From positions 19,079,371 to 19,143,370 of the forward strand of contig CM041298.1 in the NCBI GenBank assembly GCA_023052935.1: a DNA stretch of 64,000 nt, in the 5' to 3' direction. Under the pieces are notes generated by a model. That model worked only from the letters and a program-made list of their open reading frames with translations, was not told where the DNA came from and ran no database searches. The DNA is from Piezodorus guildinii. Taxonomy: Eukaryota > Arthropoda > Insecta > Hemiptera > Pentatomidae. Of the stretch, positions 9,912 through 19,849 are shown piece after piece (position 1 is the stretch's first letter; every line of letters begins with the position of its first letter). The translations under genes and the position numbers were made by a program.

Positions 9912-11224
9912 TTAGGGCAGGCGTAAATGGAAACTCCTGGGTTACCACAACGATAGCAGAACAACTTACGAGGTAGCGAACATCTGGAATATACATGTGG
10001 TCCACCACAATTCCAGCAATTTAATTTCTTAGCTGTTAGAGCTGGCTGTAAGTCTTTTGAGATGTTTTTATTGTCAACGATTAATTCAGAACTATTTCTG
10101 GATCGTACTTTGGTCGATGGGGATAACCTTTCCATACAACCAACTGACTCGGTTTTCATTCGTTCGAATTCGGGATTACAATTTGATTTGTCGGCAGAAG
10201 CGTCAGAATCTGTTGGCACCGGGGAACCCGAAGGTAAAATACTATATATTCCCGAGGATTCTTTCTTATACTGCCTATTTGTAGTGGGATTCGTAAATCG
10301 GGATTTCTCTTTTCCATTCGGTTTTTCCGCTCGGCCTTCTTGAGCCATCATCTCGGAGATTCTAGATCGTTCCGTGACGAAATTTATTAAGTCCCTATAA
10401 GAGGGAATCTCAGTCGACTTTATCCGCTCTTCGAACGATCTTCTGGTCCCTGGGTCTAAATTGGTGAGGGCTAAATGAAGTTTAATGAAGTCCCCCATAT
10501 CTTCGATGCCTAAAGCCGATAGGGCGGAAAAATTATTTTCATGTTCGGATAAAAATCTTTGCAAATTATTTGCGGACGAATTGTTTAGAGGGGTGAAATC
10601 CAACACTCTTTTAATGTAAAATCGGGCTAGCCGTATTTTATTTTGATAACGAGCAACTACCGCATCATAGGCTAGGGAATAATTACTTTCCTCTAATGCG
10701 AACCCCGAGATAAGGGACAAAGCTTCCCCGCGTAAACTACTTCTTAGATAATGGAATTTTCTTATGGTCGATAAAGATTTCTCTCTATGAACCATAGAAT
10801 CAAAAAGAGAATAGAACTCATTCCAGTCTTCCAATTTCCCCGAGAATGTCGGTAAATCAATTCTTGGTAGCTCCTGAGGAACAGAGTAAGTAGGGATAGA
10901 AAAAACATCAGGTTTCTTTTCCGTGGGAGTACACGTTTTAATTAATTTATAATAATTCGCTTTAGTGGTGTCGACTAAATCGAAAAATGAATTTTGTACA
11001 GCTGAGGTTTCGACCTTGTCCTTAGTACCCGTCACGGTTGAGTTGTATTCACGGATTTTGGACTGGATCTTTTCAAAACGCGACTCGTAATTGACCAGCC
11101 TATCATAAACTGGTTTAAAATCAACTACTGTATCAACACTCAAGGAGTTTGATTTAGTAAAAATGTTCTGAACTGCAGCAAATATATCCTCCCGTTCCGA
11201 TATCAAGACGTCGGGATTACCCAT
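9875..11224 (-). CDS. gag: Gag polyprotein
   Basis: 449 codons from the ATG at 11224, chosen because it has A at -3 and G at +4; the open frame extends upstream to 11269 but only through a GTG and a hydrophobic leader. The central part (PRIDLPTFSGKLEDWNEFYSLF and what follows) is the retrotransposon capsid type found in arthropod gypsy elements. The C-terminus has a zinc knuckle C403-X2-C406-X3-H410-X4-C415 and a second degenerate one (C423, C426, C436, C439) without the histidine, followed by a basic tail. Role: packages element RNA and builds the particle. Ends with TGA at 9875, overlapping pol. Confidence 0.93.
   Translation of the reverse strand: MGNPDVLISEREDIFAAVQNIFTKSNSLSVDTVVDFKPVYDRLVNYESRFEKIQSKIREYNSTVTGTKDKVETSAVQNSFFDLVDTTKANYYKLIKTCTPTEKKPDVFSIPTYSVPQELPRIDLPTFSGKLEDWNEFYSLFDSMVHREKSLSTIRKFHYLRSSLRGEALSLISGFALEESNYSLAYDAVVARYQNKIRLARFYIKRVLDFTPLNNSSANNLQRFLSEHENNFSALSALGIEDMGDFIKLHLALTNLDPGTRRSFEERIKSTEIPSYRDLINFVTERSRISEMMAQEGRAEKPNGKEKSRFTNPTTNRQYKKESSGIYSILPSGSPVPTDSDASADKSNCNPEFERMKTESVGCMERLSPSTKVRSRNSSELIVDNKNISKDLQPALTAKKLNCWNCGGPHVYSRCSLPRKLFCYRCGNPGVSIYACPKCTPGNGRGNRK
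9896..9902 (-). promoter_or_regulatory. Candidate -1 ribosomal frameshift heptamer GGGAAAT
   Basis: Read in the gag frame as G GGA AAT, an X XXY YYZ heptamer seven codons before the gag stop. After a -1 slip the codons become GGG AAA TGG GCG, exactly the pol frame, and pol stays open from there. A downstream pseudoknot or hairpin was not analysed. Confidence 0.7.
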
Positions 11225-12380
11225 TATGGCAAAGCAAACAAAACGTAAAAAACAGAAATAAACTAGCACTCTGGAAACCGATAATAGAACCAGGAGAAAA
11301 TTTTCCTTTAAGATAAAATAAAATAAATTCCTACTTTAAGGCAATTAAAATAAAAACCTGTAAAAAAGATTAAACAAAATATAATTTAAATTAAATTAAA
11401 CTCGGTAAGCGTCCTTTACAAATTCAAGGTACAAGTTGAATAACAGGAAAACAAAGTCTTAAAACTTATATGAACCTATCAAAACAAAAGTTTAAGAAAT
11501 AAATTAATGAGACAAATAACAGTTATTCTCAAACTCTAATTAATCTAAATTTTGATTAATAAGATACCTTATAAAAAACAAAAAATTATTTTGTACAAAA
11601 AAATTATTTTCTCTGTTATCTAAAGTTATTTACAAAAAAAATAAAATATTGTTATTATAATAATAATTCTTATCAACCACAAAATTCATAATTATTAAAT
11701 CTTAATTAAATACAAGTAAATAAAATCCTAATTTGAAACCTTTTAATTTGAGATTTTAATTAAAATAAAACAGTCTAAATTTACTAAAACAGTTTAATAA
11801 ACGTTACTTTTAAATAAAAAATTTTAATCAATATAGAAATATTTTGTATTAAATAACACAAGAAACTTTTACGGAAGATATATTACCATAAAAAATTAAA
11901 TGTTTTTCTTCCTAATTAGAACTGTATAGAAATATTTTGTCGATACAATAAAGTTTTACGGAATATATTACAATTTTTAAAATAAAAATAAAAATAAAAT
12001 GTTTTTCTTCTTAATTAGAACAATATAGAAATATTTTGTCGATACAATAAAGTTTTACGGAATATATTACAATTTTTAAAATAAAAATAAAAATAAAATG
12101 TTTTTCTTCTTAATTAGAACAATATAGAAATATTTTGTCGATACAATAAAGTTTTACGGAATATATTACAATTTTTAAAATAAAAAAAATAAAATGTTTT
12201 CCTTCGATACGATAATCATAAAAGTCTTAACTTTGTTGATGCAATTGACTATACCTAATACCATGCTTGCGAATTACTGCAATGCAAATAGTGTCACTTA
12301 ATTCTTCCAATGTATTATTCATTTCCTTTTAAAAAAAAAATAACCATTAAAGTCAGCACTTAACTTAAAAAATTGTCCTT
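11225..12380 (-). other. Long A+T-rich leader of the LTR element with tandem repeats
   Basis: About 1.15 kb between the primer-binding site and gag, with no open frame. From about 11827 to 12210 it contains roughly 3.7 copies of a 99-bp unit with landmarks TATAGAAATATTTTG and GTTTTACGGAATATATTAC; the last two or three are near-identical and the first is degenerate. Leader repeats may affect packaging or transcription, but nothing in the sequence proves a role. Confidence 0.85.
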
Positions 12381-12398
12381 GTCCCTGTTCGGGCGCCA
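12381..12398 (-). other. Primer-binding site, lysine tRNA type
   Basis: Minus strand reads TGGCGCCCGAACAGGGAC, six bases inside the 5' LTR. This 18-mer is complementary to the 3' end of the animal tRNA-Lys used as primer by several retroelements, including lentiviruses. Confidence 0.92.
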
Positions 12399-12404
12399 TA
12401 GATT

Positions 12405-12867
12405 TGTGACATGGTTAACGGTTAAGGTCCAGGTTCTTAGAAAATAAAATTATTAACGATCTTCTACTTTATTTCCTTTGTGGCATACAAGCATACGGCA
12501 AAACATATTCTTCGTAACACCAACTAAAATTAATTAAATAATAATCAGTTTTAAAAATAAAAAAAAGGAAATAATATCAAATAATCTTCAAAGTAAAGTT
12601 AACAGAGGATGCTTACCGCTGGGTATATTTTAAATATATATATGACGGAAGAAAATTAAATAAAAATATCCTTATACTGCTCCCTGCTAACTCGGTACTT
12701 CCATACATGGATACGTTACGAGACTCTCTACCGGAATGGCCTAAGATCGCGGAATTCCGGTACCTCCACGGTACTTCCTAGGCGGCGACACTGTACTTTC
12801 CATATGTAGGCTCAAGTTTAAAACACCGGGCGGACGAAACCGAGCGGGAAAATTAAAACTTGTTACA
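12405..12867 (-). repeat. 5' LTR of the gypsy-type element
   Basis: 463 bp, partner of 6115-6577. It should contain the promoter and the RNA start; no TATA box was assigned. Confidence 0.95.
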
Positions 12868-13145
12868 GTATAAAGTGGCATTTAGAACCTTTTTACAATT
12901 TTCTCAAAAAAGGCTTTAACAATTTAGATTAATCTTCCTTTATCAATATAAATTTAATTGGCTTTAATATGATGTAGGTTTCATTCTGATTAAATAGTCT
13001 GACAGTGCTCGAATGCCGATATTTTAATTTTTTCTTCCTCTACCTTTAATTTTGTAGAATCTATAAATATAACTATATCATATATTTATTAATAATAAAA
13101 AATGGATAAATATATAATTTTAATGAATACTATATCCAACTAAAG
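12868..13145 (-). repeat. RepA fragment, continuation after the LTR element
   Basis: Resumes the RepA copy broken at 6114 (TATAAAGTGG, then the GGCTTTAATATGATGTAGG and CTGACAG landmarks) and ends at AACTAAAGGAGAAAACTGG, where a SINE begins. Confidence 0.75.
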
Positions 13146-13452
13146 GAGAAAACTGGGGAGCCGGTGGCTGAGTGGCTAGCGCGCTAGTCTCCCACGCCAT
13201 AGTTGTGGGTTCGAGTGCCAGTCCCAGCGGAACTTTTATAAGAATATAATTAAATGGGGACTCACTCACAACCACTCCCCCGTGTAGTGAGACTCGTCAG
13301 CCTTCTGGTGGCAACTCGCAAAAAATAGGCGTAAGGAGTGATGACCCTACTCTAAACATTTCATCGAGAAACGTAAATATATTCTCCCAGGAGTCTATAC
13401 CACGTGGCCATGTGCCTACACGGCTTGTCGCTCCAGTGGAAAAAAAAAAAAA
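13146..13452 (+). mobile_element. tRNA-derived SINE (family S1) with poly-A tail
   Basis: The head carries an A-box-like TGGCTGAGTGGCTAGCGCG and a B-box-like GGTTCGAGTGCC at tRNA spacing, followed by an unrelated body of about 220 bp and an A tract at 13440-13452. The segment beyond the T arm does not pair back with the start, so this is not a functional tRNA gene. The start is uncertain by several bases and no clear target duplication was found. It sits between two RepA pieces. Transcription would be by RNA polymerase III from the internal boxes. Confidence 0.75.
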
Positions 13453-14268
13453 CGGGGACTTAGGGTCCCTTGAGTCCAAATAACCAAGTCCCGAAAAAAG
13501 GTTTGTGTGTGTGTGAGGTAACTCCCGGGCGGAAACGAAAAGTCCTATGAAACTGAAATTTCATATTTAAGACAAATATACGCCCGAGACGTTACAAAAT
13601 CTTTTTCATCAAAATGAGCTTACCAGAAGAGCCACTTTATATCATGCATTTTGCACCTTTTTTCGATTTTTTTGAAAACAGTTCTGACGATTTTGATTAA
13701 ACTCGCTACAAACAAGTAAAATTTAATGGGCTTTAATATCATGTAGGTTTCATTCTGATTAAAATGGTCTGACAGGACTTCAATGGCGATATTTTAAATT
13801 TTCTTTCTTTATAGTACCTTTGATTTTGTTGATTCTATAAAAATAACTATATTATCTTGTTACCACTGATGAAAAACAGCTAAATATGCAAGTTGAGCGA
13901 ATTTGAAAGGCAACTAAAGGTGAAAACTGAAAAAATATTTTTTTAATGCAATTTTTTGTTTTTGAACAGTAATATACATGTATGATATACCGCTGGAAAG
14001 CTAAAGATTTTAGAAAAAAAAATATAATCTTATACTCAAGCTTTTAAAAGTTGATAGAGAGTGATGAAAAGAAGATAAAACTAAGTTTCTATTATAATTT
14101 TAGATAATAATATAATAGATTTTTTAATAAAGCACATGTTTCTATATAAGTTCAATTTAATTAATTCTTTAATAGTTTCACGTATTTTTATCTCTAACTC
14201 TATTTGAAAATTCTTACATTGATTTTAAAAATGGAGGTATGTGAAAGTCGTGTGTTGCCCGCACCAGT
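13453..14268 (-). repeat. RepA copy, nearly full length
   Basis: On the minus strand it runs from the terminal CTGGTGCGGGCAACACACGA (at 14268) to the GGACCCTAAGTCCCC region. It includes a short (GT)n run beside the CCCGGGCGGAAACG landmark and lacks the extreme end with CACGATCGCAATAC. Confidence 0.85.
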
Positions 14269-14590
14269 TTTTTTTACATGAAAATAGTAATATAGACTTA
14301 TAATATATAGTTGGAAAGCTAACGATTTTAGATACATTATTATCTTATTTTCAAAATTGTAAGAGTTAACGGAGAGTGATAAAAAGCCGATAAAACTAAC
14401 TGATTTTCATAGATATTAATATAAAAGATTACTTAATAAAAAAAAAAATATTTTAATTGTAATTCAATGTAATTAATTATTACACAATTTAATTTTATCT
14501 CTATGCGTATTTAAAAATTCTTAAAGCTATTGAAATTTATTTTAAGAACGGAGGTAAGCAAAAGTCGTGTGTTGCGCGCACCAGATTTCA
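14269..14590 (-). repeat. RepA partial copy
   Basis: A diverged copy of the first 320 bp or so of RepA, again ending in the rcGTGTGTTG...GCACCAG terminus near 14585, tandem with the preceding copy. Confidence 0.75.
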
Positions 14591-15114
14591 TTCCTGGAAA
14601 TTATTTTTAAGAAAATATTGAAATCAGTCTTTAGGTTTCAAAATGGAGGCTAATTAAGTTATTTAAACCTCCATTACTCGGTTGTTTATAAAGAAAAAAG
14701 TAATACAACCACATGTATCAGTAAAAAGAGTTAATAAAAAAATGAATTGTTACGTTGAAGAAAAAACATAAAACACGACCTACGTTTTAGATCTTTAATA
14801 ATGACTAAAAGCGGTGCTTGATATGAAAGCCAGCGTTCTGGGAGAACAGACAGCCAGAAGCTATTGTCAAACCTTCTCTCAACTTACTTCTCAATTCTTA
14901 CTTTTTCTCTTTTCTTCTTTCAGTTCTTTCCTTTTTAATCCAGTCTAATAAATAGAAAAGGTTTATAACCTCTCTGGAATTTCTTTTAATTCAAGGTTCA
15001 ATACTATGCGTATTAATATCTTTCATTGATAAACACAATCTTGTGCGTTGATCATATAGAACTTCCACATATCACATTATATTTTTATCTAAATATATTT
15101 AAAAATAAATTAAG
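14591..15114. other. Unrecognised region
   Basis: No coding region or element end seen. A short inverted repeat (TGGAGG... / ...CCTCCA) lies at about 14644-14673. Confidence 0.4.
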
Positions 15115-15832
15115 TTTTACTCTCCTTGAGGTATGGTGTCAGAATTGGAGAATTAAAATCAATTCCAATAAATCCCATCAAAATACTTTTATCCTTCGTC
15201 GAAAATCTATGACATCCTGCCCTACAGTGTCCTTTGATGATATTCCGCTTGTCCCGGTTGAACAGATCCGCCTGCTAAACGCCTTACATGGAATCCGCAT
15301 ACAACACTGAAAAGACAAGAAACTGCTCACCGATTTCGGTTACTTCAGCATTCACTTGACAGGCGCTCTAACCTTTCACTTAACTTCAAAAGTCTCATTT
15401 ACATGACAATCATAAGGCCTATCTGGACTTACGGAGTTGAGCTATGGGGCTCTACTAAACCATCCAATCCTTACAATCCAAAATCCTTCGTAATATCCTC
15501 AACGCTCCTTACTTTGTCACGAATAAAATCATTCATAAAAACCTCAATGTTCCGTATGCAGCTGATTTGGCCCGTACCAGGTATCATTCCTTCCATGACA
15601 AACTCCATTCTAGAGTGGGAATCCACTAGTTTCAATCCTTGCTTCCTCTACAATTCCTGATAATCCACCGAGGCCTCTGAAAAGAAGATGGTCTCGAGAT
15701 CTTCTTGTTTAGATTGCTTACTAGAGTGCTGCAAATGAGCATTTTTTCTGCACGTTTTTCCTGTACATATCATTTATCAGCATATTTACTTGATGTATTA
15801 TAGTATACAGTTGTCAATAAAATATTTTAAAA
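15115..15832 (+). pseudogene. Jockey-type LINE (family J2), decayed 3' end
   Basis: Translates in pieces as the C-terminal part of a Jockey-type reverse transcriptase: WCQNWRIKINSNKS, then IRPIWTYGVELWGSTKPSN, then a degraded PPRPLKR..WSRDLL-like end near 15710. At least two frameshifts separate the pieces. The 3' UTR contains the GTATACAGTTGT landmark found in other J2 ends and finishes in an A-rich tail at about 15820. The 5' end is truncated and no target duplication was identified. Confidence 0.85.
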
Positions 15833-15869
15833 AAAGAGAAAAAAGTTATACTCAGAGTGTTACTTTGAG

Positions 15870-16030
15870 ATAAATATTTAAAGTCACTTTATGCTACGGT
15901 AACTAATCGGACGATGCTACAGTGGGAGTGCTAAATTTAGCCATGGATCTTTAACGGGTAAATAATATCGCACGAGCTCGGGACTACTATTTTATATCTC
16001 CTCCGAAGGACGGCATAAGCAAGGATTTTT
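15870..16030 (-). mobile_element. SINE fragment (family S3)
   Basis: The reverse complement matches 56480-56690 over the stretch with CGTCCTTCGAAGGAGA, GTCCCGAGCTTGTGCGAT, GGACTCCCACT and ATAAAGTGAC. The tRNA-like head is missing. No coding potential. Confidence 0.75.
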
Positions 16031-16254
16031 TACTCTCTTTAATTTAAAAATATGTGAAACGAAAAATATAAAATTTTATTTTAGTTAAGGAGAAGCACAC
16101 ATAGATTTTATTATGTATAGCGAGACTTCGTTATTTTGACTCAGTGAACCTTAAAATATCTATTTCTATAGGAAAAGCATATTCATACTTGCTAAGATGG
16201 CTATATTTTCCCTTACTGTTTCGAAAACTTTTTGGTAAGTAAAACTTATGGGAA

Positions 16255-16450
16255 GGTTTGGTCTGCGCAACACACAACTTTCACTAATTGACAAAATGTA
16301 TTTTAAAACTTGAAAATTACAGAAAATATTATCTTTTCTAAAATATATAGCTTTCCAATGATATATTGTACATCTACGAGTATATTATTGATTTATTTTC
16401 AAAATCACAAAAATGACGTTAAATGATACTTTTGCTCTTATCTCCTTAGG
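16255..16450 (+). repeat. RepA fragment
   Basis: Diverged copy of the first part of RepA, from GGTCTGCGCAACACACAACT through the CTTTCCAATG-type landmark. Confidence 0.65.
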
Positions 16451-16819
16451 ATAGCGAATTTGTTTAACATTTATACTAATAAGTTAATAAGAAAGAAAGA
16501 AAAGTAAATTTTATTCTTGGAACTTCTATCCCCTAAGAATAACAATAAAAATAAAAACATTACAAATACAAACTTAAAGTTATACTTAAATTATTTTTAA
16601 AAGTAGTAAATACGATTACTTGAACGACATAGAACTACTACTTACATTATTTATAAAGAAGTAAATACAACGACAATAGTACAAACGTATATGACTACAT
16701 AATACTAAACACATGTGTATGCCGAGAAACTAAAAATGTACCTCACACTAATATCATAAAATCATAGAATGAAAAAAAAAAAAAAGAAAAGTTTTTGTCA
16801 ACATATTTGTAGTGTTCCT
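16451..16819. other. A+T-rich spacer, nothing recognised
   Basis: No gene or known element end seen; short A tract near 16771. Confidence 0.4.
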
Positions 16820-17097
16820 CATTTTAATAATAATAATCATTCTTTATTTATTCTGGGACGAGTCCCTTAAAAATAATAATACGGGAAATAAACAAGGGTC
16901 TTAAGACTGGAGTCTTACAGTAAAATAATTAAAAATATAAATATAAGTAAAAATTACAACAGAATTAAATTAATAAAATGAAAAAAATAAAATAACTCAA
17001 AAGACAACTTCTAATAATATGTGAAAACAAGAAAAAAATAAAATAAAAATATATCTATATGTTAAAATGAGGACAGATAATAATATATAATTAAAAA
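16820..17097 (-). mobile_element. 3' end of a non-LTR element with GGGAC hairpin and (ATT)n tail
   Basis: On the minus strand it ends AAGGGACTCGTCCCAGAATA, AATAAAGAAT and an (ATT)n run. The same 3' end occurs on the plus strand at 29240-29303, where the hairpin is the perfect palindrome GGGACTAGTCCC. Only UTR remains, so the clade cannot be given. The mariner at 17100 lies immediately beside it. Confidence 0.6.
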
Positions 17098-17099
17098 TA

Positions 17100-17997
17100 T
17101 TGGGTTGATGCAAAATTAATGCAGGTTTTTAGTAGGTATTGTAAATACGCCATATCTTTACTTTAACCATATATATTTAATCAAAATAATTTCCATCTGA
17201 ATCAATGCACTTTTGCCAACGTTCAACAAGCTTTCTTTTCCACCAGAAAAAAAATCCGAATCCCTGGACTCAATGAAATCACGAAAAGGATTTTCAATGT
17301 CGTCCTGGTTTTGAAAATTTTTCTCCCTCAAAAAGTTGTCCAGATGCCTGAAAAAGTGGAAGTCTGTAGGAGAGAGGTCAGGTGAATAAGGCGGATGTTG
17401 GAGAACTTCGTAGCCCAACTCGTGCAGTCGTCGAAGCGTTGGTTGTGCAACGTGTGGTCTGGCGTTATCGTGGAGCAGGATCGGCCCCTTCCGATTCATC
17501 AATGCTGGGCAAAGACGTTGCAATTTTTGAGTTCCGAGTTCCGCCGCCATTTCTCGTGTGGTTTTGGTTGGGTCTTCTTCCACTTTTGACCTCAGCTGGT
17601 CGATGTCCAGAGTAAGATGACGGCCCCGACCTTCCTTGTCTTCGAGGTCGAAATCTCCTCTGCGAAACTTCTGGAACCAACGCTGCACCGTGCACTCATT
17701 AATAGCCCCCTGACCCCACACTTCATTAATATTACGAGCCGTTTGCGCAGCGCTGCGCCCTAATTTAAATTCGTAAAAATAAATTTGACGAAAATCGCAC
17801 TTAGACATTTTCGATTCAAGACCTTTGAACACACTGAACAAAACGATTTTACTAAACAAATTCATGGTGAAAGAGAGGGTATTAGATAAGGTTTGTTTTG
17901 GTATAATAATGACCAATGTTAGGATTAGCTTTGTTTACACAATTGGAATTAAGATATTGCAATAGAGGAAACCTGCATTAATTTTGCATCAACCCAA
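17100..17997 (-). mobile_element. Mariner element, internally deleted (898 bp)
   Basis: Terminal inverted repeats of about 29 bp begin TTGGGTTGATGCAAAATTAA at both ends and match each other. TA flanks both sides (17098-17099 and 17998-17999), the mariner target duplication. Intact mariners are about 1.3 kb, so roughly 400 bp is missing from the transposase. It could be moved by an enzyme supplied elsewhere because both termini are intact. Confidence 0.95.
17158..17808 (-). pseudogene. Mariner transposase, deleted
   Basis: Starts at the ATG at 17808 (MSKCDFRQIYF), preceded only by a non-ATG extension. The N-terminal helix-turn-helix half is present (YEFKLGRSAAQTARNI, TVQRWFQKFRRGDFDLED). After AAELGTQ the frame jumps to KLQRL..GPILLHDNARPH: the linker with WVPHEL and the first catalytic aspartate are lost. 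The second (HDNARPH) and third (YSPDLSPTDFHFF, DD34D type) remain. Near the C-terminus a further frameshift replaces the usual FYSGGIEKL end. About 216 codons against roughly 345 in the family, so catalytically dead. Confidence 0.93.
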
Positions 17998-18016
17998 TAC
18001 AATAACATTATATATT

Positions 18017-18550
18017 TACAATAATAATAATAATAATAAAAGGCTTACAGAACCCGAAGGTTCGATGCCGATACCACCAAACTTCGCCTGCACAGACTCG
18101 TCCAATGTTCGCCGGTCAAGCCCAAGCCCCCAAGATCAGCTTTAATTCAATCCTCCCATCGACGCTTCGTCCTACCAGTCGGTTCAGCAAATACCAATTT
18201 TCTCGGAATCCGTTCCGCACAGAGCCCAACAACTTTACGCGCCCATTTTAGTCTCCGCGATGCTATCAATTCAATTATATTCACAGGGTACAAACTCCGC
18301 AATTCCGGGTTGTGCAACCTTCTAAACTCCCCAGTGGTCTCATCTCTCTTCGGACCAAATATTTTACGCAGTACCTTATTTTCGAAAACCTTAAGCCGTT
18401 GTTCATCCTTCAAAGTAAGCGGCCACGTTTCACATCCGTTATTGAACCTAAATACTTGAATTTCTCTACGTGTTCAAAAGTATGCCCTGAAATATTAATA
18501 TCATCAAGATCGCCACTATTTCTGCTACTAATCATATATTTCTTATATAT
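18017..18550 (-). pseudogene. RTE-like LINE 3' end with internal deletion
   Basis: On the minus strand it reads from the YMISSRN region to the GRT-KRRWED tail and ends in (ATT)n at 18017-18042. About 150 bp corresponding to the stretch between FKYLG and VLYGCETW are deleted near 18437, and several bases are lost in the GRRPKGRPK segment. The 5' end is close to a 62-base A tract. Confidence 0.85.
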
Positions 18551-18561
18551 TCACAATATAC

Positions 18562-18564
<3 letters not shown>

Positions 18565-18626
<62 letters not shown>
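18565..18626. repeat. Poly-A tract (62 A)
   Basis: Uninterrupted run of A. It does not match the tail of the neighbouring minus-strand RTE copy and may be the tail of a lost plus-strand insertion. Confidence 0.95.
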
Positions 18627-18628
<2 letters not shown>

Positions 18629-18898
18629 AAATTACAATGCTTTTATAATGTCTGTAAAATTATATCTGATTGTTTATAGCTGCGGATGTATCCATTAAAG
18701 TTAAATAAGTAAATAAACCTATCTGCCTGCTTTATTTGTTGATTTTCCCTGAAATTAGCATCTAATTGGGATTATTTAAAAATTGGATTGACAGGAAATA
18801 GTTGAATGGACGGGATTTAAATGTTGAAAGAGTTTGGGAGTCAAGGATGTTGGAAGGAATGGAATTCCATAGGGACGCGAATCGGATTAATAATGATC
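18627..18898. other. Unrecognised segment
   Basis: The stretch GTTGGAAGGAATGGAATTCC at about 18850 resembles sequence near 59890-59960 loosely; both could be 3' UTR of an unidentified LINE. Nothing firmer is visible. Confidence 0.3.
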
Positions 18899-19249
18899 TG
18901 TCAGTTAATGAATCACACACAGTGAAGATATTAAAATACTGCTTTTATTATATATGCTTATGATATTCTGAATACAATAAACTTTGGTGAGTAGTTTGGG
19001 TGACTATAAGTGTACTTTCCGAGATCTCCTTCTATGAGTGTGGCACAAGCAATGTTACAACTAGAGTGATGAGTCTTGAGGATCCAAGGGTATATATAGC
19101 AAGAGATTGTAAGGGGGATGAGGAGGCGGCAGGAGCGGTCAGAGCAAGTGCTTTCAGGTGGTGGGGTGGGTACTGCGTCCTAAGTACAGGTATGTGTTCT
19201 TAGTTGGTACTTGGTCAGTCCTTTCTAGGTAGCTGGTTTATGGGTGACA
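18899..19249 (+). repeat. RepE copy, LTR-like (351 bp)
   Basis: Starts TGTCAGTTAATG and ends GGGTGACA, so the two ends are inverted (TGTCA/TGACA). An inverted relative lies at 38686-39022 with the same interior (TGAATCACACACAGTGAAG near one end, CTAGAGTGATGAGT in the middle, TAAGTACAGGTATGTGTTCT near the other). No target duplication was found for either, so solo LTR is only the favoured reading. Confidence 0.6.
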
Positions 19250-19461
19250 GTCTTAGGTATAGAAAAGGAAGTTATTAATAATTACTGTATATTACTAATT
19301 AGTTAAGTCTCATTCTATAACATATCGAAAGCTGTGGATCGATGGGACGTTATATACAGATCAGAAGGCCGCGAGTTGGTGTCACGATTTTAATTTTAGA
19401 GTGAAATATGACTATTATTCTGAACTTTGTATACATCAACGTGATAAAATTATATGATCAT

Positions 19462-19735
19462 TTTTTTTTTTTCGAATCTACAAAATCAAAGGTTCTTTAG
19501 AGAAAGAAAATTTAAAGTTTCAGCATCTAATACCTGTCAGACTATTTCAATCAGAAACGAATAATTTGCTGCAACATCTCAGGCATATTTGCTTATAAAA
19601 TATGAAATTTGAGTTTTATAAAACTTATCGTTTTTAAGCAAGGATTAAAAATACACAGAAACAAACACAGAATTTTTGGTGGGACTTCAGAGACCCTAAA
19701 ACGTGTTATTTTATAGGTAATCAAAATTAAAATTA
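19462..19735 (+). repeat. RepA fragment
   Basis: Carries the RepA landmarks CTACAAAATCAAAGGT, CCTGTCAGACTATTTCAATC and GGGACTTCAGAGACCCTAAA. Confidence 0.7.
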
Positions 19736-19849
19736 AGTAGTCAAATAATTGGTTTTTGGTTATGATTTAAAATAAAAACAAATTAGCAATCAGAAGTTTA
19801 ACAAGTTACTAAGTAATGAATATCTAAGTATTTTATATGATATTTAAGA

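Larger units (their letters stand above)
6115..12867 (-). mobile_element. Complete Ty3/gypsy-type LTR retrotransposon (6,753 bp)
   Basis: Two 463-bp LTRs (6115-6577 and 12405-12867) of equal length show no difference by eye. The element is flanked by GTAT at 6111-6114 and 12868-12871, a 4-bp target duplication. Transcribed on the minus strand in the order LTR, lysine-tRNA primer site, 1.2-kb leader, gag, pol (protease, RT, RNase H, integrase), polypurine tract, LTR. Integrase at the end of pol is the gypsy order. There is no space for an env gene between pol and the 3' LTR. Gag and pol are open throughout, so it looks recently inserted and possibly active. The primer site would fit an Osvaldo-like lineage, but that is inference; a pol tree is needed. 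Confidence 0.95.

Noticed and set aside
10057..10343. Plus-strand frames of 75 and 93 codons inside gag
   Set aside because: Antisense to the intact gag gene.
6115..12867. Endogenous retrovirus with env
   Set aside because: Only about 25 bases separate the pol stop from the 3' LTR, so no env gene is present.
13155..13230. Functional tRNA gene
   Set aside because: A and B boxes are present, but the acceptor ends do not pair and the T arm is mismatched; a SINE head explains it.
18565..18626. Processed pseudogene marked by the long poly-A
   Set aside because: Sequence to the left is a minus-strand RTE copy; no spliced gene sequence precedes the tract.
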